From the NCBI RefSeq assembly GCF_002304005.1, contig NZ_MRCQ01000010.1, positions 1 through 64,000 on the forward strand: 64,000 nucleotides of DNA, in the 5' to 3' direction. The stretch's first letter is position 1. Every line of letters begins with the position of its first letter. Source of the stretch: Flavobacterium sp. ACN6. Its GTDB lineage: Bacteria; Bacteroidota; Bacteroidia; Flavobacteriales; Flavobacteriaceae. The position numbers and the translations under genes are program-made. A model generated the notes under the pieces. That model was not told where the DNA came from. It made no database searches and was given only the letters and a program-made list of their open reading frames with translations. Of the stretch, positions 42,932 to 52,562 are shown one piece after another.

Positions 42932-43087
42932 CTACTCTGCAGGTGTAGTGTTTTCGATTTCAACACTGTTATCAGTTGTAGTTTCATGATCTTTCAAAAA
43001 GATGTAGTATATAAGTGCTGCGATTAACAAAACCACAACAATCCAAGGCCATACCGGCTTTTTTTTCTCAATTTTAATTTCTGCCAT
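42932..43087 (-). CDS. Small single-helix membrane protein (51 aa)
   Basis: A complete 51-residue frame: MAEIKIEKKKPVWPW, then the hydrophobic helix IVVVLLIAALIYYIF and an acidic Thr/Glu-rich tail ending TTPAE. The topology is probably N-in with a short external tail. It is 28 nt upstream of the PRC-barrel gene in the same direction, which supports it as a real gene. Function unknown. The 320 nt beyond it up to the fructokinase gene hold nothing I can support. Confidence 0.65.
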   Translation of the reverse strand: MAEIKIEKKKPVWPWIVVVLLIAALIYYIFLKDHETTTDNSVEIENTTPAE

Positions 43088-43405
43088 AACTTATTTATTT
43101 TTTGATTATAGAATAGTTTTAATCTAATCTTAAAGGTACAAACGAGAATATACTGTGACGTATTTAATTTCAGGTGGATGTTACACAATTCCCAGTATAT
43201 TAATCCATTATACAATTTACCCACGTAATATTTTACTACTTCTACATCTTACCAAATAAGTTTATTCTCGCAGCATACATAATATCGAAATCTATTTATT
43301 TAGGCATTTCGAATCAACAACAGTTTGCACAGGCCAGTAAACTTTCTTAATTTTATAAAATAGGGCGATCCAAACAGCCTAAATAATTTACAAAAGAGAA
43401 ATTAG

Positions 43406-44305
43406 ATGATTAACAACAATAAACTTAAAGCTGTCGCTTTCGGAGAAGTACTGTGGGATATTTTTGGAAATGAAAAAAAGATTGGCGGCGCACCACTAAA
43501 TGTGGTTCTTCGCATGAAAGCTTTAGGCGCCGATGTAAATATGATAAGCTGCGTTGGTGAAGACCTAGATGGAGAGGAAATTATTTCAGAGATAAAAAGA
43601 TTGGGTTTAGATACAGAAACCATCTTAAAATCAGACGATTTCCCGACTGGATTGGTAAATGTAACCTTAGATGAAACGAAATCTGCTACTTATGAAATCC
43701 TTTATCCATCGGCCTGGGATAAAATTATTCTAAACGAAACTGCTAGGGAATCGGTTCAAAATGCAGACGTTTTAATCTACGGAAGTTTGGTTTGCAGAGA
43801 TGAGGTTTCAAGACAGGCTCTTGAAGAATTACTGCACACTAATGCATATAAAGTTTTTGATGTTAATTTAAGAAAACCTCATTATACTTACGAAATTCTG
43901 CAACAATTAATGCAGTCGGCAGATTTTATAAAATTTAATGATGAAGAAATTACGGAAATAAGTCAGGCCTTCGATTCTCCTTTCACTACAATAGAAGAAA
44001 ACATGAATTTTATATGTTCTTTTACCAATGCAAAAGCCATCTGCGTCACAAAAGGAAAATATGGCGCTCTGTTGTTATGGGATAAACATCTTTATTCAAA
44101 TACAGGTTATACCGTTACAGTTGAGGACACAGTTGGCGCAGGAGATTCTTTCTTGGGCGCTTTAGTGACATCCCTTTTAACTGGAGAAGAACCACAGCAG
44201 GCTTTAAATTTCGCCTGTGCAACGGGTGCATTGGTTGCAGGATCTGCTGGTGCAAATCCCACAATTGAATTAGAAGAAATTGATGCTTTAATAAATAGAA
44301 ATTAG
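43406..44305 (+). CDS. PfkB-family sugar kinase (fructokinase-like)
   Basis: A 299-residue ribokinase-fold kinase. The N-terminal part has FGEVLWDIFGNEKKIGGAPLNV, typical of fructokinases. The C-terminal PfkB signature DTVGAGDSFLGALVTSLL carries the catalytic Asp in GAGD. It phosphorylates a hexose, most likely fructose. Next come a sucrose-phosphate-synthase-like gene and a GH32 gene, so it probably handles fructose released from sucrose or a related disaccharide. A terminator follows at 44316, so the next gene may be transcribed separately. Confidence 0.9.
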   Translation: MINNNKLKAVAFGEVLWDIFGNEKKIGGAPLNVVLRMKALGADVNMISCVGEDLDGEEIISEIKRLGLDTETILKSDDFPTGLVNVTLDETKSATYEILYPSAWDKIILNETARESVQNADVLIYGSLVCRDEVSRQALEELLHTNAYKVFDVNLRKPHYTYEILQQLMQSADFIKFNDEEITEISQAFDSPFTTIEENMNFICSFTNAKAICVTKGKYGALLLWDKHLYSNTGYTVTVEDTVGAGDSFLGALVTSLLTGEEPQQALNFACATGALVAGSAGANPTIELEEIDALINRN

Positions 44306-44315
44306 AAATAAACCC

Positions 44316-44348
44316 AAAAGCCTGACCAAAAAAAGTCAGGCTTTTTTT
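44316..44348 (+). terminator. Terminator of the fructokinase gene
   Basis: AAAAGCCTGAC (44316-44326) pairs with GTCAGGCTTTT (44335-44345), followed by a T-run. Confidence 0.85.
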
Positions 44349-44466
44349 ATAGTTATTACATGGAAAACATCTGTAAAACATGGGAACTATGTAAATTAAA
44401 ACTGTAATTATTTCTTCCAAATCAACGTGAGCGCAGTAACTTGGGCTCTCAAAATAATATTGAAGA

Positions 44467-46647
44467 ATGATGAAAAAATTACGAATTTCACTTATAAACA
44501 TTCACGGACTTTTAAAAGGTTCTGGTCTTGAGATAGGAAAAGATGCTGATAACGGCGGCCAGACAAAATATATTTACGAATTAGCAGAATTTTTATCACA
44601 ACATGAAGATGTTGAACATGTACATCTTTTTACCCGATTAATTGATGATCCTTCTGTTTCACCAGAATACGCAGTGCCTGTTGAAATAATAAATGATAAA
44701 TTAGACATCAGACGAATTCCTTTTCTAGGAAAAAAATACAAAGCAAAAGAACAACTTTGGGAAGGTCTTGATACATTTGTCAACGGTGTTGTACAACATA
44801 TTAAGGAACATAACATTTTTCCCGACTGGATTCATTCGCATTATGCTGACGCTGGATATGCCGCAGCCGAATTATCTGCCATTTTAAATATTCCTTTCGC
44901 CCACACGGGACACTCGTTAGGTTTTTATAAAAAGAAAAAATTACTTGAAGGCGGAGAAAATGAAGAAGATCTTGAAAAGAAATTCAAATTTAAAGCAAGA
45001 ATTGCTGCTGAAGAACGAACATTAGAACTTTCTGAATTTATTGTTACTTCTACCGAACAAGAAATTGAAACTTATAAAGCTTATAAAAATTTTGAATTAG
45101 GAAAATACCACGCTATTTCGCCTGGAATTGACACCCGAAAATTTGTTCCCTATTACCATCAGGAAGTCGATCCTGAAAAAAATATGGAAGAAATCCAACG
45201 AAAATATTGGGTTTCAGAAACTATTTCGAAATTTTTAACCAATCCGCATAAGCCTATAATTCTGGCACTTTCGAGACCTGACCGCCATAAAAACTTGAAC
45301 ACTTTAATTGAAGTTTACGGTAAGGATAAGGAACTGCAAAGCATTGCCAATCTGGTAATTTTTGCTGGTATTCGTAAAGACATTGCCAAAATGCCAGAAT
45401 CTGAAAAAAACGTTTTGACCGATTTACTTCTGTTAATGGACAAGTACGATTTGTACGGAAAAATGGCGATTCCTAAAAAACATGATGTCGAAAACGAGGT
45501 TTCTATTATATACCGATATGCCGCAGAAAAAAGAGGTGTTTTTGTGAATTTAGCGCTTCATGAAAATTTCGGCTTGACCGTAATCGAATCTGCTAGTTCT
45601 GGACTTCCTGTTGTGGTTACAAAAAATGGCGGACCTTCAGAAATTATTCCAGTTTGTCAAAATGGAGAATTAGTAGATCCGCAGGAAGAGAGTCAGATTA
45701 AAAAGGCTTTACGCAATATTCTGACTGATGAAAATCAATGGAAATATTATTCTAATAATGGAGCAATCAACATTCAAAAACATTACAGCTGGCTGAGCCA
45801 CGTTAATCAATATGTTGATTTGGTGAATGAAAACTTATCGCTTTCTTCTGGAGCAGGAATCAAAAAACAACATTATCCAAACATCAATATCAGCCGATTA
45901 AAACGAAAAATAGATCATTTATTGGTTTCTGATATTGACGGGACACTAATTGAACCCAAATTGGCTAATCCTGGATTAAAAGAACTAAAAGCACATCTTG
46001 TCAACCGTACCGAAAAAATGGCTTTTGCAATGGCTTCGGGAAGAAATCTGGAATTGGTAAAAAAAGTAATTAACGAAGAAGAATTTCCTCTCCCCGACTT
46101 CATCATTTGCTCTGTTGGAACTGAAATTTATTATACAAACGGAACTGATTATATTTTAGACAAAGGCTGGGCTAAATTTTTAGCAGGAAGATGGAAAAGA
46201 GACGATATAGTAAGTAGATTGAAAACCGTTAAATGGATCAAACTACAGGAAGAAGAAGCGCAGAATCCTTATAAAATCTCTTACTATTATGAAAAAGAAA
46301 AATACAATCACGAAGAATTAATTTCGGCTTTGGGAACAGGCTGGTATAAAGTGAATATTATTCCGAGTCACGGCCAGTTTTTGGACTTTATTCCGAAAAG
46401 AGCTTCTAAGGGAAATGCGATCAAATTTTTGTGCCGCAAATGGGCTATTCCGTTATCTCATGTTATTGCAGCTGGTGATTCTGGAAATGATGTCGATATG
46501 TTTAGAGGTCCCGTAAAAGGAATAATTGTTGGCAATAGAAGTGCCGAGCTGGCAGATTACGAAACAACTAAAAGCATTTATGTTGCCAAATCTTCAGCTT
46601 CAGAAGGAATTCTAGAAGGATTAAAACATTATAAAATAATTAAATAA
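44467..46647 (+). CDS. Sucrose-phosphate synthase-like GT4 fused to a HAD phosphatase
   Basis: A 726-residue two-domain enzyme. The N-terminal GT4 glycosyltransferase (about 1-470) contains GLEIGKDADNGGQTKYIYEL and IHSHYADAGYAAAEL, and the donor-site motif HENFGLTVIESASSGLPVV. The C-terminal HAD-IIB domain (about 475-726) begins LLVSDIDGTLIE and has the motif AAGDSGNDVDMF. This is the layout of bacterial sucrose-phosphate synthases with a fused sucrose-phosphate phosphatase, which make sucrose from a nucleotide-glucose and fructose-6-phosphate. Mannosylfructose-phosphate synthase is an alternative. Confidence 0.85.
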   Translation: MMKKLRISLINIHGLLKGSGLEIGKDADNGGQTKYIYELAEFLSQHEDVEHVHLFTRLIDDPSVSPEYAVPVEIINDKLDIRRIPFLGKKYKAKEQLWEGLDTFVNGVVQHIKEHNIFPDWIHSHYADAGYAAAELSAILNIPFAHTGHSLGFYKKKKLLEGGENEEDLEKKFKFKARIAAEERTLELSEFIVTSTEQEIETYKAYKNFELGKYHAISPGIDTRKFVPYYHQEVDPEKNMEEIQRKYWVSETISKFLTNPHKPIILALSRPDRHKNLNTLIEVYGKDKELQSIANLVIFAGIRKDIAKMPESEKNVLTDLLLLMDKYDLYGKMAIPKKHDVENEVSIIYRYAAEKRGVFVNLALHENFGLTVIESASSGLPVVVTKNGGPSEIIPVCQNGELVDPQEESQIKKALRNILTDENQWKYYSNNGAINIQKHYSWLSHVNQYVDLVNENLSLSSGAGIKKQHYPNINISRLKRKIDHLLVSDIDGTLIEPKLANPGLKELKAHLVNRTEKMAFAMASGRNLELVKKVINEEEFPLPDFIICSVGTEIYYTNGTDYILDKGWAKFLAGRWKRDDIVSRLKTVKWIKLQEEEAQNPYKISYYYEKEKYNHEELISALGTGWYKVNIIPSHGQFLDFIPKRASKGNAIKFLCRKWAIPLSHVIAAGDSGNDVDMFRGPVKGIIVGNRSAELADYETTKSIYVAKSSASEGILEGLKHYKIIK

Positions 46648-46743
46648 CCCGTTGGGTGTAAAAAATAAACACATAATTCTTTTAGCTGGCTATTGGGATT
46701 GTGTGTCTCAAAAAATTATACTAACAGATTAAATAGTAATAAA

Positions 46744-48276
46744 ATGTATTCAGGTTCAGGATTTAGTAATTGGGAAATTGGAGATGTTGATGTATTTATA
46801 GATGAAAAAGGAGTTCATCATTTATTTCATTTAATTATCCCAAATCACGATTATATAGCGCATGCAGTATCAAAAGATGGTCTTTCGTGGAAACGAGTAA
46901 AAAACGCCCTTTTTGTTGGTGATCCAGGAGAATGGGATGATGATATGTTGTGGACAATGCATGTCAGCAAAAAATCCGAAGGTGATGGTTATGAAATGTA
47001 TTATACCGGTCTTAAACGTCAGGACAAAGGAATTGAACAGAAAGTGGGGCGAGCTGTTTCAAATGATTTGCTTACGTGGAAAAAAGAGAATCTATACGGA
47101 CTTCCTTTCCAAAGCGAAGCACCGCATTACGAAGGGAAAAAGAATAATCCAAGGGAATGGATTAGTTTTCGAGATCCTTTTAAATATCAATATAAGGGCG
47201 AAGATTATCTGCTAATTTGCGCAAGAAGTGCGTCGGGTCCTATTTATCGCCGAGGCTGTATTGGTGTTGCAAAAAGAGAAGAAGATGGATATGTACTGCA
47301 AAAACCACTTCATATTCCTTACGTTTATGATGATGTTGAATGTCCGTGTGTTTTTGAAATTAAAGGAAATTATTATTTATTAGGATCAATTAGAGAGGAT
47401 ATTAAAGTCCGTTATTGGTCGGCATCTGAATTTAGAGGTGAATATTCTGCTTTTCATAATAATGTTTTACTGCCACAAGGGAATTATGCTGCGAGAGTTG
47501 TAAAAGACGGAAAACATTTTCTGGTTTATAATTTCTATTTCGCTGACGGAAATGTGAATACACACCGTGTTATTCCGCCTCCAAAAGAATTATCGACAGA
47601 TAAAAGCGGTAGACTTCTATTGAAAACCTATTATTACTGGGAAAAACTGTATCAGAAAACTATTCTTCAAAAAGATCTGCCGCAACCCATGCCTATTTTA
47701 GGAAATCCAACAGCTGAATTTGTTTTAGAAAATGAAAACAAATGGCGTTTTGGCTGTCGAAGCGGTTATGAAATTTACGGTTTCGAAAAACCTTCATCTG
47801 ACTTTGTTTGGGAAGGAACGCTTTCTGTTGAAGGAATGGGAAAAACTGGTTTTGTAATTGAATGCGATAAAGAAGGAACGGGTTATTATATTTCAATTGA
47901 TTTTATGAATGGTTTTGTCCAGTTTAGAGCTTGGGGATTTAATGAAAAAGATGTGAAAAACAATTTTATCTTCGAAAATATCCAAACCAATCAATTTGAA
48001 ATTGGAGAAGAAAAACAGATTTCTTTTAAAATTATCCGCTACGGAAATTACTATGAACTTTCGATTAATGATATTGTAAAACTGACTTTATTAGATTTTA
48101 AATACAATGAAGGCAAAGTTGGAATTTATGTCTGCTCGGCTGTTATTTCGATTAGTGATTCCAGAATTCACGTAATTCCAGAACCAGAAAATGAATATGC
48201 AGCTTCAGATCCCGAAAAATATAATGATGATTATAATAAGATTATGCAGTTAGACACTCGTACAAACATTAATTAA
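46744..48276 (+). CDS. Glycoside hydrolase family 32 enzyme
   Basis: A 510-residue protein starting at ATG 46744. An upstream TTG (46693) extends the frame but adds implausible residues. The five-bladed propeller motifs of GH32 are visible: the nucleophile Asp near DVDVF (about residue 16), SFRDPFKY with the transition-state Asp, and DVECPCVFE with the acid/base Glu. A C-terminal beta-sandwich (about 340-500) is typical. GH32 enzymes split beta-fructosides such as sucrose or levan. No signal peptide is seen, which suggests an intracellular substrate, fitting the preceding synthase. Confidence 0.85.
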   Translation: MYSGSGFSNWEIGDVDVFIDEKGVHHLFHLIIPNHDYIAHAVSKDGLSWKRVKNALFVGDPGEWDDDMLWTMHVSKKSEGDGYEMYYTGLKRQDKGIEQKVGRAVSNDLLTWKKENLYGLPFQSEAPHYEGKKNNPREWISFRDPFKYQYKGEDYLLICARSASGPIYRRGCIGVAKREEDGYVLQKPLHIPYVYDDVECPCVFEIKGNYYLLGSIREDIKVRYWSASEFRGEYSAFHNNVLLPQGNYAARVVKDGKHFLVYNFYFADGNVNTHRVIPPPKELSTDKSGRLLLKTYYYWEKLYQKTILQKDLPQPMPILGNPTAEFVLENENKWRFGCRSGYEIYGFEKPSSDFVWEGTLSVEGMGKTGFVIECDKEGTGYYISIDFMNGFVQFRAWGFNEKDVKNNFIFENIQTNQFEIGEEKQISFKIIRYGNYYELSINDIVKLTLLDFKYNEGKVGIYVCSAVISISDSRIHVIPEPENEYAASDPEKYNDDYNKIMQLDTRTNIN

Positions 48277-48286
48277 ATTTTTCATT

Positions 48287-48808
48287 ATGAATATTCAAAT
48301 CAATAAAATTATAGCCGTACTGCTTTTTTGTCTGGCTTTCACGATATCGCACGCGCAAAGCAATGATGCTCAAAAATGTCGTTACACCAAAACAAATTAT
48401 GGCTATTTAATGGTTCTTCGCGAAGGCGATAATGTTTTGGAGTTAATCGAAAATCTGGCAAAAGAACAAAAAATTCCATCGGCAAATTTCACTGGAATTG
48501 GTTTTGCACAAGATGCTACATTTGGTTTTTATGATTTTGGAGAAAAGAAATTTCATCCCAAAACTTTTAATAAAGTTGAAATGGGAAGCATTACGGGATC
48601 TATCGCCTGGAGCGAAAACAAACCTTCTATACACATGCACGGCGTAGCAACCGATGATAAATTTGATGCATATGGAGGTCATATTTTGGGGCTGAAAGTT
48701 GGAACTGGCTCTATGGAAATTTATATTACTGTAAATAATGAAAAACTAGAAAGGAAAATAGAGCAGCCTTTAAATGCTAATGTTTTGCAATTGCCTTGTT
48801 TGAAATAG
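48287..48808 (+). CDS. PCC (DUF296) domain protein with signal peptide
   Basis: A 173-residue protein with a clear signal peptide (IIAVLLFCLAFTISHAQS). The rest is one PCC domain (GYLMVLREGDNVLELIENL, FTGIGFAQDATFGFYDFG, SIHMHGVATD, YGGHILGL). Plant AHL proteins and some archaeal DNA-binding proteins use this fold with an AT-hook, which is absent here. Two His residues in HMHG and GGH resemble a metal site in bacterial homologues. Export makes DNA binding unlikely, so the function is open. It is 10 nt after the GH32 gene, probably in the same operon. Confidence 0.82.
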   Translation: MNIQINKIIAVLLFCLAFTISHAQSNDAQKCRYTKTNYGYLMVLREGDNVLELIENLAKEQKIPSANFTGIGFAQDATFGFYDFGEKKFHPKTFNKVEMGSITGSIAWSENKPSIHMHGVATDDKFDAYGGHILGLKVGTGSMEIYITVNNEKLERKIEQPLNANVLQLPCLK

Positions 48809-48879
48809 ATTTGGTTAACATAAATGTTTATTTTAACCGATAAAACTTAAATTGGCTTCTTGAATAGAAATACACCAAT

Positions 48880-48918
48880 AAAAAATGCGTGAAGTAACTA
48901 AAACTTTACGCATTTTTT
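48880..48918. terminator. Bidirectional terminator between convergent genes
   Basis: AAAAAATGCGTGAAG (48880-48894) pairs with CTTTACGCATTTTTT (48904-48918) with one mismatch. A/T-runs lie on both sides. It serves the PCC gene on the plus strand and the hypothetical gene at 48927 on the minus strand. Confidence 0.85.
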
Positions 48919-48926
48919 ATTTTTAT

Positions 48927-49301
<375 letters not shown>

Positions 49302-49442
49302 TTAACATTTGTTCTAAAAGGCTTCGCGCCTTTGTGAGCACAAATTAACGCAAAAAAAATACGTAATAAAAACAAACAAAAATCTTTACGAATCATTTTG
49401 TTTGTCCTTAAACGTATTTAGGTAAAATGTTATTTCTCTCTT

Positions 49443-50045
49443 TTAATAATAAACGTAAAGCATGATCTTAGAATCAGAACCTTCTATAACTTTTTCAAGT
49501 CTTTTAAAGAAAATATCGCTTACCATCGGGCAGCCGTGGCTGTTGATAATGTAATATTCTTTTTCTTCGTCAGGAACTTCTCTGTAACGGTGTAATACAA
49601 TTGCTCTTTTCATCGCGTTGCTGTTACTTTCGTCTAGTCCGTTAAGTCTGAAAGCTTTTCCAAAAACTCCGTTATAAGACTTCTCGATAGAATAACGGCC
49701 AAGGGATGAACAGTTTGAATTTGGAGTATTACTGAATTGCAAAATATCGCCTTTTATTCCTGTTTCAGATCCTGAACCATGTGCTACAAGACCTTGATCT
49801 AGTATTTTGTTGTTCTGAAGATCATATACAAAAAAACGATTTTTTCCAGATTTGATTTTCATATCTACCAGAAAAGCAATTTTATTGCTGTAACCGCGGT
49901 TTGATGAAGTAAAAGATTTTATCTCCCCTACATGGTCTGTAAGTCTAGCAAACTCTACTTCGGTTAATATTTCTTTCCTGTCCGTTACATTGTAGGTTGT
50001 AAAGGAACTTAAGGAAAAAAGCAGTGCCATAAAAAATAATCTCAT
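49443..50045 (-). CDS. Murein L,D-transpeptidase catalytic domain protein (YkuD_2 type)
   Basis: A 200-residue exported protein with a signal peptide (MRLFFMALLFSLSSFTTYNV). The catalytic Cys is in NSHGCPMVSD near the C terminus, with upstream motifs FFVYDLQNN, AHGSGSETG and LGRYSIEKSY. Proteins of this group belong to the L,D-transpeptidase-like superfamily and act on peptidoglycan in the periplasm, though many are poorly characterised. It has its own upstream -7 element at 50122 and appears monocistronic. Confidence 0.85.
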   Translation of the reverse strand: MRLFFMALLFSLSSFTTYNVTDRKEILTEVEFARLTDHVGEIKSFTSSNRGYSNKIAFLVDMKIKSGKNRFFVYDLQNNKILDQGLVAHGSGSETGIKGDILQFSNTPNSNCSSLGRYSIEKSYNGVFGKAFRLNGLDESNSNAMKRAIVLHRYREVPDEEKEYYIINSHGCPMVSDIFFKRLEKVIEGSDSKIMLYVYY

Positions 50046-50121
50046 AAGCAGGGCATTATATTAAGTTAAACAGAAGATTTGGGATCTCGTGACAAAAAAC
50101 TTTATCAGTTTTTTGTTGTTG

Positions 50122-50129
50122 CAAAATTA
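50122..50129 (-). promoter_or_regulatory. Possible -7 element of the L,D-transpeptidase-like gene
   Basis: The minus strand reads TAATTTTG, matching TAnnTTTG, 77 nt before the ATG. The nearest TTG (plus 50145-50147) is only 15 nt upstream. Apart from this I see nothing in 50046-50391. Confidence 0.4.
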
Positions 50130-50391
50130 TGTACATTTTTTATACAATTCCCATGTTTGATGTGTTAAATATATTATAAATATTTGACATTACGCTACTT
50201 ATGTTGCTTTTTTTTATTTTCAAGCCCTAAATAATGGGATTTTGGGCAATAAATAGGAAGATTGAAAGGCTTCTAAGTAATACTTTGAAGATCTGCATGT
50301 TAATTTGATAACAAATGAAATTATTCTTGTAAAGAAAAACCTTGGACTATAATCTAATTTTAGGATAATAAAAAATCAAAAAAATATAGTC

Positions 50392-50619
50392 ATGGAAAAT
50401 ACAAATAACTACAACAGCGAAGATCTTCAAAAATGTCCATATCATGCACAGCTAAACAGTATGAGTAATGATAAAAATCCAGATGAACATGTTAATACCG
50501 GAGACTGGGAAGATGAACGTGATGAAGATGGCACAGATCCAAATCGTTATGAAGAAGAAAAAGGAAATAATAATTCTGGCGGTGCAGGAAGCACTGGAAG
50601 CGCAGCGACTAACAGTTAA
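50392..50619 (+). CDS. Small acidic hypothetical protein (75 aa)
   Basis: A 75-residue protein with no predicted fold: YNSEDLQKCPYHAQLNSM, then GDWEDERDEDGTDPNRYEEE and a Gly/Ser/Ala-rich tail (GGAGSTGSAATNS). The KCPYH motif with one Cys and one His could bind a metal, but this is speculation. It is the first of three acidic small genes in a row (50392, 50649, 51246). It is 29 nt upstream of the second, suggesting an operon. Proteins like these are often stress-induced in flavobacteria, but I know of no function. Confidence 0.6.
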   Translation: MENTNNYNSEDLQKCPYHAQLNSMSNDKNPDEHVNTGDWEDERDEDGTDPNRYEEEKGNNNSGGAGSTGSAATNS

Positions 50620-50648
50620 TATTTATTAAAACTTAATTTAACAGCACT

Positions 50649-51038
50649 ATGATCACAGACAGCAACCGAAATTATGATCAAAACGAAAATAATTTCCCTC
50701 AAGACATTCAAAACGAAACAAATCAATATTATCGCGAACAAAACGAACAAATTGAAGATGAAGACAAACAGGAGGAACAACTTCTAGATTCTTATCCTGG
50801 AGCGGGAGAAAACAACTATCTTGACAATGAATTTTCTAATGCTTTGGAAAGAGACGATCAAGAAGATCTTGAACAAGATATTGATGAAAGTGATCTGGAA
50901 GAAGATGATTGGGACGAAGAAGATGAAGAAGAACTTGACCAAGATGATCTGGATGATGATCTTGTAGAAGATTATGACGAAAATGACCGTGAAGTTGAAC
51001 CTGAAACTTTTACCGATGATAGTTTTAAAATAGACTAA
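50649..51038 (+). CDS. Very acidic, probably disordered protein (129 aa)
   Basis: A 129-residue protein in which most of the second half is Asp and Glu (EDLEQDIDESDLEEDDWDEE onward). The N-terminal third is rich in Asn and Gln (NRNYDQNENNFPQDIQNETN). It has no signal peptide, Cys or hydrophobic segment. It shares the ending PETF with the protein encoded at 51246, so the two look like relatives. Highly acidic disordered proteins can bind cations or basic proteins, but no role can be stated. A terminator follows at 51064. Confidence 0.65.
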   Translation: MITDSNRNYDQNENNFPQDIQNETNQYYREQNEQIEDEDKQEEQLLDSYPGAGENNYLDNEFSNALERDDQEDLEQDIDESDLEEDDWDEEDEEELDQDDLDDDLVEDYDENDREVEPETFTDDSFKID

Positions 51039-51063
51039 AAATTCTTAAAAGATAAAACATAAG

Positions 51064-51090
51064 AAATCCCATTTAAAATGGGATTTTTTT
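51064..51090 (+). terminator. Terminator of the acidic protein operon
   Basis: AAATCCCAT (51064-51072) pairs with ATGGGATTT (51078-51086) around a 5-nt loop, followed by a T-run. Confidence 0.85.
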
Positions 51091-51245
51091 ATTGCCTTTT
51101 TCAAGATTAAATAGCTGCAAGATTAAAATTAAACAATACTTCTCGAGAATTATATAAAATCTTCGAGATTAAAAGAATGTACTTTTAAGAATGTCTAAAA
51201 GGAAAAATAGGCATTAAATAATCTTCAAATTAAAACTTAAATTAT

Positions 51246-51524
51246 ATGAAATCCGAAAACTACTTTTACAGTGATGACTCTTCAGGCGACATGACATCAT
51301 ACGAAGAACAGCTTCTTTTAAATTATGATGATTACCTAGAAAGCGGTTTTACAAGCTCAGTAAAAGCGCAAAATCATTACAATTTGGAACTTGGCGATCT
51401 AGACGAATTTCTTGAAGAAGATTTAGAATCGGAATATGATGAAAATGACTGGGAAGAAGAGGAAGATGATCTTTCGGAAGAAGATGAAAATACTGAGGGC
51501 GACCCAGAAACTTTCATAATGTAA
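51246..51524 (+). CDS. Very acidic, probably disordered protein (92 aa)
   Basis: A 92-residue protein related to the one encoded at 50649: both share EEQLL in the N-terminal half, an Asp/Glu-rich block with YDEND and a PETF end (GDPETFIM here). The N-terminal half also has Tyr, Ser and Leu (SYEEQLLLNYDDYLESGF), which might form a short helix. No known domain. It has its own upstream gap of 150 nt after a terminator, so it is transcribed separately. Function unknown. Confidence 0.65.
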   Translation: MKSENYFYSDDSSGDMTSYEEQLLLNYDDYLESGFTSSVKAQNHYNLELGDLDEFLEEDLESEYDENDWEEEEDDLSEEDENTEGDPETFIM

Positions 51525-51547
51525 AAGGAAAACTCTTTCTAAACACG

Positions 51548-52267
51548 TTAGCTATTTTCGTATTCATGTTGAAGTTTGTCAAGAAACTTAAACAATTTAT
51601 TATTCATTAAGTTATAATCGAAACTGCGAATTTCATCTGGTTTTTGTACATATCTGTGCATGGTATTTTTGATTAAGAAATCTTCGTCAGATTCGATCAG
51701 GAGCTCGATTACCTCCTTATTAAGTTCCATATGGCATTGAAATCCATAGACCAAAGCTGAATACGCTATAATTTGCCGCGGACAGCCTTCGCTAAACGCT
51801 AATATCCTGCTGTTTTCTGTAATTCCTGGCATATCATTATGCCAGTGTCCTACAGAAAGTGGTGAGCCAAAATGCGATATTTTATCGTCATTTAATCCAG
51901 CTGCTGTAAGTTCAATAGGAAAAACTCCTATTTCTTTTTCAGGACTTGATTCAAATTTTGCCCCTAACGCTTTACCAATTAGCTGGGCTCCAAGACATAC
52001 TCCAACTACGGCTTTTCCTGTATTGATACATTTTTGTATTAAATTTATTTCCGCTTGTGAATCAAAATAGGGATATTCTTTTTTGGAAGAATCTGGACTT
52101 TGAGGTCCTCCCATAATTACAAGTAAATCAATATCTGCGGCTGTATCCGGCAAAGGCTCATAATTATATACTTTTGAAAAACTGATTTTATGATTTCGGT
52201 TTTGAGCCCATTCTAGATATGCTCCAGGCGCTTCAAAAACTTTATGCTGTACAAAATGAATATTCAT
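51548..52267 (-). CDS. Class I glutamine amidotransferase-like protein
   Basis: A 239-residue protein of the GMP-synthase-like GATase group. The nucleophile Cys is in VVGVCLGAQLIGKALGAK, the catalytic His in FQCHMEL with the following Glu, and the N-terminal region has LLVIMGGPQSPD. Stand-alone GATases of this type often lack a known partner synthetase, and some act as gamma-glutamyl hydrolases or in detoxification. No synthetase partner is adjacent. It is convergent with the acidic protein gene and monocistronic. The 295 nt beyond its start hold nothing else that I recognise. Confidence 0.85.
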   Translation of the reverse strand: MNIHFVQHKVFEAPGAYLEWAQNRNHKISFSKVYNYEPLPDTAADIDLLVIMGGPQSPDSSKKEYPYFDSQAEINLIQKCINTGKAVVGVCLGAQLIGKALGAKFESSPEKEIGVFPIELTAAGLNDDKISHFGSPLSVGHWHNDMPGITENSRILAFSEGCPRQIIAYSALVYGFQCHMELNKEVIELLIESDEDFLIKNTMHRYVQKPDEIRSFDYNLMNNKLFKFLDKLQHEYENS

Positions 52268-52562
52268 ATTTTAAATAATTGATTATAATTTTTACTTGCT
52301 AACTTTCGTGCTAATAATTTTTGCTAATGCTTTACACAATTCTTTCTTATTTATTTTGAAGGAATAAATTTAGCAAATAACTTCCCATGCAATCTGGTAC
52401 AGATTCGATATAAATGAATAGTCCAGTTTTATCATACTTAAATTTCTAAAAAACTAAACTGATACTTATTTAAGTAACTGATTTCGTTAATAAAATCACC
52501 TTTTTTTACTAAATTTGATATACTCCCCTTTGCTGATTTTTTCTAACATTTAATAAAATCAT

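Noticed and set aside
43024..43224. 66-residue minus-strand frame upstream of the PRC-barrel gene
   Set aside because: It overlaps the better supported 51-residue membrane protein in another frame and has no coding character.
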